From the NCBI RefSeq assembly GCF_040939455.1, contig NC_134110.1, positions 97,679,001 to 97,743,000 on the forward strand: a DNA stretch of 64,000 bases, given 5' to 3'. The position numbers and the translations under genes were made by a program. The DNA is from Microcebus murinus (taxonomy: Eukaryota; Chordata; Mammalia; Primates; Cheirogaleidae). Shown here one piece after another: positions 37,001 through 49,000 of this stretch (position 1 is its first letter; each line of letters starts with the position of its first letter). The notes below the pieces were generated by a model, which was given only the letters and a program-made list of their open reading frames with translations, made no database searches and had not been told where the DNA came from.

Positions 37001-40000
37001 ATTCAAAAACCTAATTGAAATCTATTTCATCTAGTATGTCATTTTCTGACAATGATTAGAAGGAATGTAGTGGTTAAGTCTACAAGTGTAACATGAAACA
37101 TAAAAATCAGTTCTTTATTTGTCCTGGGAAAAATCATCTATCTTCTTATATTATTTAGCCCATTCTTCTCACCTTCAGGGTATAGACTAGGTATCTCTTT
37201 TTGAATTTGAGTTGTTATGCACAAACACCCAAGCCTTAGAAGAGTTTCTTGCACTTTATTTTTATTTGTTGTAAGCATGAAAAAACGAAATCCTGCATGT
37301 GATTAATCACATTTTAAAATGTTTATCTGATAGAGAAAGTTGGGCATTTCTTAAAACTGACCATGTATTACAGTTTGACACCTGCTGTGGCAAGGCTAGA
37401 AATTCATGTTATGGTTTCAGAGGAGAAAGATCATGCTTCATTAACACAATGGGCCCATGTCGTTGCACATTTCTCCAAACCCATAGCATGTGCAGACCCG
37501 AGAGTGAGCTCTCATGGAATCGATGGACGATGGGTGATAATGATGTGTCAATGTGAATTCACTGTGTGTAACAAATGAACCACCCTGCGGGAGAAGCTGA
37601 TAGTGAGGGAGGCTGTGCATGTGTGGGGGTAGGGGGCAAATGGGAACTCTCTGTACTTTCTGCTCAATTTTGCTGTGAACCTACAACTGTAAACTAAAAC
37701 CCGAATTAAGTCTAAAACCAAATAAACAAAGTCCATGTACCATAAATCGTGTAGATAAGCCACGATTTTAGTTCCAGCTCTTCCACTATGACTGCAAAGT
37801 CCTTGCCATACATATTCAATTATCTGTACTCACAGGTACCACCACCCTCCCTATCGGTGTTGGCATGGGGTAAAAACTAACTTGTCCAAAATCTAATGGT
37901 TCTGCTCATCGGTAAGTACTGTCCATCTGGGAACCTGACCTGAGTGGCCTACAGCCAAATGGAGCTGTTAAGATAGTGAAGTGAAGATTATCCTTCAAGG
38001 GGAAAAGAGCAAAGAGTCAGAATCTCTACTGATTCAAGTCCCTCGTTAGGGAAAGAGAAAAGGCGCGAGAAGTCGTGTCCTGGGGTTGCCAGGCTGTATT
38101 TTAGAAATGCACATGCCTGTGGTTTCTTTCCTCATGCTCACCCCTCTGCGTGCTGGTAAGCACTCCCAGAGCAGGAGACAGACGGGTGAGGTACCTGTGT
38201 TCTGGCGATGACATTATTCCCTTCTGTGTTTAGAGCTGGAAAGGGACCCTAAATTGTTTCATTTCTCAGTTTCCATGGATGTACACACTATATTTCCGTT
38301 GTCTTTTGGCTTTGCCACTAGACATGTGTCCTGCTCACCCCGAATTAAAAGTTTGTACAATTAAAAGTCACATTTTTATAAATGGAATGAAAACGACACT
38401 CTTACCTTCCCTAACTTTGGTGCCTCCGAGGACGATTGCGGATATGCCCACAGAGGAGGACAGGAGCCAAATACAGATGTTGATGATCTTTGCCTTCAGG
38501 GGTGTGCGGAAGTCTAGAGCCTTCACGGGGTGGCACACAGCGATGTAGCGGTCCACGCTCATCATGGTCAGGGTGAAGATGCTGGTGAACATGTTGTAGT
38601 AGTCGATGGAAATGACTATCTTGCACAGCACAGCCCCGAAAGGCCAGGAATTCATCAAGTAGACGGTGCTCTGGAAGGGCATGGTGGTCGTAACTAAAGC
38701 GTCTGCCAAAGCCAGGTTAAATATATAAATATTGGTTGCTGTCTTCATCTTTGTGTACCTAAAAGACAAGAAACATAGCATTTCTCTCCATCTTCAAGTC
38801 AAATCCATGAAGTAAATGTGTTGTGATGCCTTTTGGATTATTGATTTTGCTTCTTCGTTCACTTGTTCTTTTTGTATTCATTGAGTGTTTAATACAAAAA
38901 AGAATGATTCTAGACCTCAGAGGTAACAGGAAAAATGGACAAAGATGTCTGACCTTATCGAGCTTTTATTCTAGTGCTTTGTTCAAAAATTTTTAAATAA
39001 AAAAATACAAAGAAGATAGCAGAGATAGATAAAAGGTGAATATACCTATAAATCTTTTCAGCAATATTGCATGTAATACAGGTATTTATTTTGTGGCTAA
39101 CAATTCATTTTATTTTATCTAGAGTTGTTTGGCTTTAAATATTTAAACATTTTTTTCTTCCATTTGTGCAAAACAAAAATAGAAATTTTTACCTCATAGT
39201 TACTCAATCATTGTAATTATAATGTCATTTGAAAACACAAAATGGTTTTCAATTTTGAAATATGTCCAGTTGCATTGGCTAAAACACAGTTAGGTTTGCT
39301 GATATTTGTTTTCCAGTGCACCACTAATTTGTCATTTTCAATTGTTTATATAAACAAAGCAGGTGAGTTCTCTTATACATGCCATAGACTGAGCATAGTC
39401 TGGTACAGTAGGTGAGAAAGAATTCTTTCTTTAATCTTGAGAGATTTTTAAAGCACATAATTTGTCTCATTTTCCAATGGAGGGAACAGTAATTTTCCAG
39501 GTAGGTCAGAAAGATTGCCTTTTAGCCTGAATTATTCTTTAATCGTAACACGAAGTGTAGAACAATTTCATTTTCAACTAAAATTGAATTAAGAGGGTTG
39601 TTTTACTTAGAGAATGCTTCCTCAAAAATCTGCAGAGCACTAAATGTTCCAAACTATACCATCAGGTTTTCAGAGGCCATGAGTTACAGTGTGTTGGGAA
39701 AATCCATATGTTAATTACTTCTGCACACCTTAGACTTGTAGACCTCATTACAATGCATGCGTGCCCTGTTCAATGCATAAATTTCCCCACAAGAAACATC
39801 TTTTAATGTTCAGCGACCGAACAGCCCTGGCTCCTCTTGGAGGCAGTATGGTCTAACACGAAGTCGGATAGTCTCAGTCTGACTTCGGTGTATGACTTAC
39901 CTGAGTTTCAGTTCCTGCTAAATAAGAATGATAAAGCTTAACTCAACTCGCAGAACATGAGACAAGGGCCTAGATGACCTGCCACACAGAATTGCACCTC

Positions 40001-43000
40001 ACCCTCAGCCACTGCCATCCCTCCCTTTCTCTTCTCCTTAGGCAGTGGCTGGGTTTGGGTTTTGATGGGAAGACATTGCCAAAAATGGGTACCTAGAGTT
40101 GGCATCTGTTTGTTTCCATTCTGATGTTCTGTTATCCAAAGAGTCATTTAATCTAGAGAGTGACAAGTTTATTTAAAATATGTTTTTCCTTTATATTTTT
40201 TACTCAAACATTATTAAATAACCTATATATTTAAGAAAATGATTAAATATGTCTGGTTAAGTGCTCATAGTAAGTGCTTTATGAAAACACAGATAACTAA
40301 GCAAGTATAGTGACTGAGAGTGAGCCAAACATTTCTAATGAAAAAGACTGAAATGCTATCTATTTAGATATTTTCTTTAATATATGGTTTTATGTTTGAA
40401 AACAATGCATCTTACAAACCTGTCTTCTACCCTTCCAACTCCCTCCCACCTCACACACAAAAAAAGAGAAAATCTCTGATAATAGCAAAGATTCCGGCAG
40501 GCAATATCTTTGAAGCCTCCTCTTGTATTCTGTGGCCCTGATATTCCCCTGTTTCTTTATGAAGTCAGACCTCTGCCTTATTAAATCAGACAAACCTGAG
40601 TTTGGATTTTTATTTTTCTCTTCAACTATACTCTAGAGAGGTCACTGACCACCCTGAGCCTCAGTTTCCCCAACTATAAAATGGAAAATACTATATTTAT
40701 CTCATAGGGTCCCAGAGATAATGAATGAAATGCACGCGACACAGAGAGATGTGTGTCTATTTTCTGTTCCTCGACTCCTCTTTCCCCTCCTATGTGGGTA
40801 GAAGCCACCAGCTATCACAGGAAGCAGAGAGGCATGTAGTTTCTAGGTGACACCCATGGTCATATTTGTACAATTCGGCTTGAATATAAAAGATGCAAAC
40901 ACAAATGAAGTCTGGTACCTTCATGCTGGAAGAACAGGAATTGGAATGATACTTAAATTACCATAACATAGAATATGCATCTTTAAGTAATCATACGATA
41001 TGGCGTGATAGCTTGCTCTTAGCTTTTCAAAATATTTATAACCAACAAATGTATGAAATTACTTAAGGCTTGAACGTACAAAGAATTCAAATCCTGTCAT
41101 CAGAACTCAGAATAATGAGAGGTAAGCATGAGCGATAAACATAATAACCACTTATTTCTAAGAGCTTCCGGTGTCAGACACTCTGCCTCCACTTCCAAGT
41201 GCTGGGTCTCATTTAGTCCTCCTGGTACCTCAAGTGGCGGGCACTGAGTATCCTTGGTCTATAGAGGAGGCAACTAAGAATCACAGGATTTTCTTTACAA
41301 TTCTCAAAGTGCTATAGCTATAAAAGGCATAGTAGAAATTCAAACCCAGGGGTTTGATTTCAATTCCTGCACTCTTACAACTCCCTAGCACTTTATAATT
41401 TACAAAGTGCAGTATTTTGACTTCTGTGTATCTTACTGGATTCTCACAACTATTGCCCGGCTAGCTTACCTGGGAGACGAACGTCTGCTCTCTCAGGTGG
41501 CTGCACAGAGTTGGGCCCAGGGAGGGTAAGTGATTTGTCCAGTGAGGGCAGAGGAGTGACCTGGGCAGGAGGGTATGAGCCAGGTGGGAGCCTCTCACCC
41601 TTGTCCCCTAGTTCTAGAAGATACATGCTTATCAACCAACAACGCTGGAAGGGGAGCACTCACAGATATAATTAGAAGTAAAGAATAAGCTGTGAGTTCA
41701 ATGTGTATTTGCCAATAGTCTTTTATGTGCTACGCTGCACTGGATTCTGCCAACGTGTGAATACAAAGCGAGGCCCTTACCCTCAGAGGCAGCGCCGTTG
41801 AACACCGGGGCATTGTCTGTCTTTAACTACAGCCAAACAATCTCCAGTCCTTTCATTCACTGTATGTCCACAGGTGAAAAAACAAGCAAGCTTTCTTATT
41901 ATGACTGGAAATGAAATTATTCTCCATTTCACCCACATTGCCTTGCAAAAATTCACAAGCATTGCAGGCAAAATGGCACCATCTGGGTGGGAAGTTCTGG
42001 CTTGTGTGGAAAAGCTGGAGGTGGGCTGGCAGCGAGTGGCTGCACTGTCGCGCGTTCACACCACAGGAGCATATGGCACGAAAAGAGCAAAGTCTGTGGG
42101 CCGTCCCTGCTGAACCTGAGGACGTTTCAAGCCTGGAAGCAACAGCACGGTGCATAGAATGCGAGGGCAGTCGGGGAAACGGGTCAGCCAGGACACTCGG
42201 GCGGCGACAGGGTGGAGGGTGTTCCAGAGAGTTAGAAATGCTCCCAGGAGACCTTAACTCAAGACCATCCTCTGTACTTCTCCTTACAGAGGAATGACGG
42301 GCGGCTTCTAACTTGGCAGCCACAGGTGCTGTGTCATGGACAGGGGAACAGAGTTATCTGCTGAGATGTCAGAAACGAACGTCACCAGACAGGGTTTCTG
42401 GGAGATCGTGACACTCCCCAGGCTGGAAATGAGGCACCCTTGGGAGGGACACTGACCTGGTGACACAGCGGTCTCGGAGCTTCTTGTCCTTTCCATGCAC
42501 CTGCTGTGCTCAGGTAGAAGAGATAATTATTGGATGATTAGCGCCCTTTGCTATTGCAGCAATTGCCTATGTTTGCTTTTTAAATTTCAATGATGTTGCT
42601 TTAATCAGGAACCCCTTTTCACCTCCATGACAACAGTACCATAAACCTTTAATTCTGTTGACTGATTACCATGCACCTTTAAAGACCAGCCCACTTTCAG
42701 TATTATTGATTTCAGTTATTTTGCACCTTGACCTCAATTGTCCCCATGTTGACAAATACACACCCTCTCTCCCCTCTCTGGTTATGTGCACGATGCCTCC
42801 CCTGTCCTCATCCCTTCATTGTTTCCACACATTTTTAAGTGCCTACCACATGGGCAGCAATACACAGCACTTGTAGGTTGACTAAAAAATTCAGTAAACA
42901 GACTGTGGCCCTGAGGGTCTTTTAAACTCATTGAGTCCAATATAATGTGAACTATAGACGTAACAGAGGGGAAAGGTCAGTCTGCAGTGAAGGCATCAGA

Positions 43001-46000
43001 GCTTCAGAGAGAGAATCTGCAGGACCCTGAGCTCCAAGGAAGATTTGGGCAGAGGGAGGCTTAATAACTAGCGTCCCATGCAGGTGTCAGTGAGCAAACT
43101 GATTTCCTGATTCCAGGCTCCCGCCAGGAAGTCGTTGGGGGCTGGCTGGGGTGGGAACAGGCCACAGAGGACCCTGAGCACCAGAAGGAAAAAGTCCTTT
43201 TAAGCATTTCTTGATGACTTATTATGTGACAGACACCGTTTTAGGAACTTCATATAATCTGAGAAAGTTGTCATGGTGATTAAAATGAGACATGCATAAA
43301 ATTACTTAGCACTGGCCCTGGTACTTGATAAACACTCAGGGAATGCCAGTCTCCAGCACTGTCACGTCACATTACAACCCCGTAAGGTCCTACTGCCCCT
43401 ATTTTTTTTTTCTTTTTTTGAAGAGGAAAAGTCTGAGAAAAAGTGTTAGAAATATTCTCCATGTTTCTCAGGGGGTTTCAGAATCTACATGTAATAAATG
43501 AAGGAACTCAGGGCTGTCTTATTCCAAAGTTTCTTAAGGAGTTAGGTATTTTATCAGAGAAATAAATTCTGCTACTTCCTGCGGCTGAGGTGGAACAGCA
43601 TTCTGTTGGGTATGGTCAAGTATGCTCCTATGCACCGTGAGGGTAGCAAACATTTAACTCAAAGAAATACGGCCCGGCCCAGAGGGAATACTATAACATA
43701 ACACTGAATTTTGCCTCTCGATGGACAAAATGTCATCACATATGTTATGTGCTTGAGTTTTCCCATAGGCCCATTTTTTTGCAGTGAGGAAACTGAGTTA
43801 AGAGCAAGTAGGTGACTTGCCTAAAATCATAACCTAGTGGTTTATCAAAGTATTTAGTTGTATACCTTGAATATGTACAACTTTTGTTTGTCAATTATAC
43901 CTCAATAAAGCTTGAGGGGAAAAAGAATGAGCCTGATGCTAATTGTGGACGCTGGTGGCCGTGACGTGCTGGTCACATGCCAGGGCCACTTTGGGGATGT
44001 GAATAATGGGGAAAGCCGCACACGTGCGGGCCATTGGGTGGCATGTGGGGACTCTGTGCTTCCTGTTCTGTTTCCTGTGAACCTAAAACTGCTTTATAAA
44101 AAGTCTATTTACAAAATAAATAAAATGCTGAGGAATGATGATTGCACTGATGTGACTTCTCAGCAGAAGGTATTTGAAAACATAATTGGTTCATTTCATT
44201 AAATTCTCCAGATATCTTCAGTTCACCTCAATGAAATTAAGAGGCTGTACAGCCTTCTGGATTATTTACTACTGAAATTGTGGTTCTTTACTAAAGGACA
44301 GTAGTTTATTAACTTTAAAAGAGAAGGGAAACTCAGTCATTATTTGTCAAATGATCTGAATTAATAATTCCCTCAGTCATAGCTCACTATAGCCTTGAAC
44401 TCTTGGGCTCAGGCATCCTCCTCCCCGGTAGCTAAGGACTGCCTCGGCCTCCCATGTAGCTAAGGACTGCTGGCATGTGCCACCATGCTCCACTAATATT
44501 TTTATTTTTTTTTTTTAGAGATGGGGTCTTGCTACATTGCCCAGGCTGGTCTTCAGTGATCCTCCCATCTTGGCCTCCCAAAGCATTGGGATTATAGACA
44601 TGAGCCACTATGCCAAGCCCAGTCTGCAGTATTTTAAAGGCAGCATAATCACACGGGACTCAGGCCCTTGCAGTTCTCCAACATTGCTCTTCCACATGGG
44701 AAGAGCAAAAGCTGTAAAGAGAACAAAGGAGGCCGGGTGCGGCGGCTCACACCTGTAATCCTAGCACTGTGGGAGGCCGAGGTGGGTGGATTGCTCGAGG
44801 TCAGGAGTTCGAAACCAGCCTGAGCAAGAGCGAGACCCCATCTCTACCATAAATAGAAAGAAATTGGCCAACGAATATATATAGAAATAATTAGCCGGGC
44901 ATGGTGGTGCATGCCTGTAGTCCCAGCTACTTGGGAGGTTGAGGCAGCAGGATTGCTTGGGCCCAGGAGATTGAGGTTGCTGTGAGCTAGGCTGACGCCA
45001 CGGCACTCACTCTAGCCTGGGCAACAAAGCGAGACTCTGTCTCAAAAATAAATAAATAAATAAAAGAGAACAAAGGAGATGTGTGCCCCTGTTCCATGCT
45101 GCTGCACCATAGTCACCACATGGGCAGCTACGCAGAGCCAGGATGGCAGGCGTGTAGCCCTGCTGTGCCCCAGCGGGCTGTCCCTGCAGGGCAGTGGCTA
45201 GGAAAGAAGAGGAGTGTCAAATTAGTGACTTCACAGGAGTAGCCAGTGCCCTAGGAACTTCTCAGCTTTCCCTCTCTGTAGACTTGGTGGTGTGCTGACG
45301 AGCCCCTCCCAACTCCCAGAAAATGAAGGTTCTAGTGCATTCAGCTGCACGCGCAGGGTGAGTGTTTATCATGCCAAATAGCCCCGAGAAGAAAATCGCA
45401 CGTTGCCAATGGCTGGCTTGCTGTTTCCTAGTGCACAACTACCTGTATGCCTGGAAGTATATGCATACTTGAATTTATTTTTTCTATTTTTATACAGAAA
45501 GCTGACCTCCTAGCTGGAGTCAAGCCATAGAGCATGGGCAAGGAATGCCCCTCCTGCTCTGTCTGCTGTCAGAGGAAGAGACTCCAGTGGGTGGGCAGCA
45601 ACTCACTAAGGCAGAGAGAGCTGAGAGAGGTTTCGGAGCCACACAGACTGGGGCTCTGGTATTGGATTGATCGTTTAGCAATTGTGTGTCCTTGGACAGT
45701 TACTCAAACCTTTGCAGTTTATTTCCTAGTCGGAAAACAAGCTGTAACAATCCTTACTTCACAGGGTTGCTGTGAATTTAAATAAGTTAATACTCAACAG
45801 GAGCTCAGACAATTGTTCCTATTGCTACAGCTGATCTCTACCTGCCCATAACTCTGGCCATTCTGCATCTGAAGGCTCCCCTGCCCAGCTTCAGACCAGT
45901 TGCTTTGCAATCTCAAGCTTTTCTTGCTTTCCTTTGGCATTTCAACTTGCTTGGCCAGTTGAGAGGGTAAGTGTTCAACAAACGAACAAAAACACTACCA

Positions 46001-49000
46001 CAAGCCTTTTACAAAATTGTCCCCACTCCTAAAATCTATTCTTCTTACACAGGTCTTACGTAAGCCCTTACATAAGACAAAAACTAGCATCCCCTCCATA
46101 GAAAGGGAGGGGAATTACTGGCTGATTTTTCTGTTGAAGAATAAATAAATGTTCCTCTAAAATCATCTCTTGTTAACACGGTTCTAAGCCTGTGTCACTT
46201 GCACCACTGAAGCCACGTAAGCCAACCCTTAGAAAAGCATCTGTCCTCTGGCTCATACAATTTGAGAGTTTTAGCTGAGCACAGAGCCTCTGGGGGCAGC
46301 AACAATGAAGTGCATCCAAAAGTTAATCCGGAATGAAGGAAGCAGCAACTGCACAGTTCACGTGAAGACTTTCCTGCTCCAGGGAGAGAGAGCTGAGTCA
46401 TTCACGGAGAGAAGCTGTTCCTACCTAGTGACAACCAAATTCCTCCCAAACCAACTCTGAGACAGGCACCTGGAAAAACTTTAAAGTCAACACAATCAAG
46501 AAATGGTTTTGATGGCTACACAGTTTTGCCTGGAGTCTATTAAAAGATTAGGAGCTCTATACCTGATCATTAAGTTGGTTTTCTTTCTTGCTTTCTTTCT
46601 CTCTTTCCCCCCTCCCATTTTTCTCCCTTTTTCTTTCTTCAGCTGTTCAGCTGTTTAGTCTCTGATCCTTTCCACAAGGCTTTGGACTCCATCTGCAATC
46701 ACACATCCCTCAGGGAAGAAAATAATTTTAGCTAATCCACATAAGCAGTTTCAATGAAACCAATTCTCTTTTTTAAGAGGTTGTCAAATATATGCGAATT
46801 ACTTTGAGAAGTCAAAGATAGGCCCTTGAAAATAATTTCTGAAGTTGTTTCTGCTATGCTTGTATTAAAGGAAATATTTTATGCTGATTCTAAGATAGGA
46901 TTCAAGAAAAATTAGAATTTTAATTTTTAATTATTTTAATCAAAGGCTACGATTGATGTCCCATAGGGAGCAGCAAATGTTAAACTCTACAAGAAGCACA
47001 TTGTACTGCTGCCTGTTTTTAATGCTTCCTACATGTGATTTGGTGATATCATCTAAGGTAGGCTATGTTGACACTGGTAAGAATATGGGATATGTATGTA
47101 CATACAACAGCAGTGATTACAATGGGGATTTGGGGGAGGAGTAAGAAATCTGAGATGGAAGAGACAGGCACTTTGGCAGACACTCTGATTGTGTCACTCC
47201 ATTCCTTCTCACACTTCTCCAACTCCAGGACAGCCACACAGTTTTAATGAAACTGAGACAATTCAACCATGGGGCCCAGACTGGCTCAGGGGTGACCTCA
47301 GGGAGTCAGTATATGCCATACAACCTAAGGTGGTCCAAGCAGAGTGAAGCATGAAACTTCGATTCAGTGGTTGGGGAAGAAATGCTCTGCCCCCCTATTT
47401 ACGAGCAAGAAAACAGGCATCTTCATGAGGATCAAGCTCGGTGCCTAGCAAGCGTGAATGAGTTGGCTGTCCTTGGTGAAGAAATCTGAGTTCAGGATCT
47501 TCTAAGGTAGGCTATGTTGACACTGGTAAGAATATGGAATATGTATGCACATACAACAGCAGTGATTACAATGGGGATTTGGAGGAGGAGTAAGAAATCT
47601 GAGATGGAAGTGACAATTTCCATCATATTTTTGTGGTTTTGTTTTCTTCTAATCCCCTTATCAAATTAATCCTTTTGGGAAATTTCAACACTGTCAGGGC
47701 AAAATCTTCCAGTCTCAGGGCAAGGTCAGGAGAGATTGTGGCAACAACAAATTAACAAAAACTAAAGAGAAAAGGAAAAGGCAAAACTCAAAACCACTGA
47801 TCAAAGAATTTTCTGATTCTTGCTATTTTTTCTTAACGAAATGTTTCTTTATCTTTATAATTAATTTACAAAAAAGTGGTACACATTTATAGGAATAAAA
47901 CTTTTCTTTAAACAAAAAGAAATATACATAATTACTGTGAAAATTGAATCTTGAGGACAGTGTTCTCTTAAGGAGAACAGAAAGAGGGTGGGCAGCCCTA
48001 TGGGTCGCACTGTGTCCCTGCACCATCCATATGTTGACCTAATCCCCTGTAACTCAGGATGTGACAGTACACGTCCCTCAGGATCCAAGGTGGATTGGTT
48101 CCAGTACCCTCCATGGATACCAAAGTCCATGAATGCTCAAGCCCTTGATATAAAATGGTGTAGTACTTGCATATACTTACGTACATCTTCCTGTATACTT
48201 AAATCGGCCCTAGATTACTTATAATACCAAGACAATGTAAATGCTTTGTAAATTGTTAAACTATATTGTTTAGGAAATAATGACAAGAAAGAAAAAAAAA
48301 GCCTCTACATGTTCACTACAGATTTTTTTGGAATATTTTCCTTCCATAGTTGGTTGAATGCATGGATGTGGAACCCACATATATGGAGGGTTGACTGCAC
48401 TAGGAGATAGGGCCTTTAAAGAGATATGAATAGGTCAGGTAAAATGAAATCATATGAGTGGGCCTGAATCCAACATGACTGGTGTCCTTATAAGAAGAGG
48501 AGATTATGACATGTACGTACAAAGAAGGCTGTGTGGAGACACAGGGAGAGGACAGCCATCTGCAAGTCAAGGAGACAGGCCTCAGAGGAATCCAGTCCTG
48601 CCGACGCCTTGATCTTGAACTTCCGGCCTCCAGAACTGTGAGATAATAAATTTCTGTCGTTTAAGCCACCCAGTCTGTGGTGCTTTGCTATGGCAGCCCC
48701 AGTAAACTAATGCACATAGACGCTTTAGAAACCTGAGGTTCCCGTGAGATCATGTGGGAAGAAGGAGGCTGAGTTTGTAGATGGGATGGAGACTTGGGAG
48801 AGACAGAGAAAGACGTAGGATTTGTCAGAATGTACATGGGAGTTATGGCCATGAGAATGGATGAAACCGTTAAAAGGTGTGATGGGACACCCTGGCCAGG
48901 ATAAAGTCCACAGGTCTTCAAAACAGTCAGCTAGGCACTGCTGTGAAGGTGTTATGATTAAAGTCCATATCAGTTGACTTTAAGCAAGGGAGACCATGCT

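Larger units (their letters stand above)
34029..38405 (-). other. OPRK1: OPRK1 intron 3
   Basis: 4377 bp, GT-AG. Mostly unique sequence, with a purine-rich tract near 34655-34705, an L2 tail at 35460-35545, an L2-like trace near 36180-36240 and an L1M 3' end at 37500-37735. Confidence 0.9.

Noticed and set aside
41853..42323. A 156-codon minus-strand frame in OPRK1 intron 2
   Set aside because: Mirrored by a 128-codon frame on the other strand; no recognisable domain and no splice context. It is on the OPRK1 strand but out of order with its exons.
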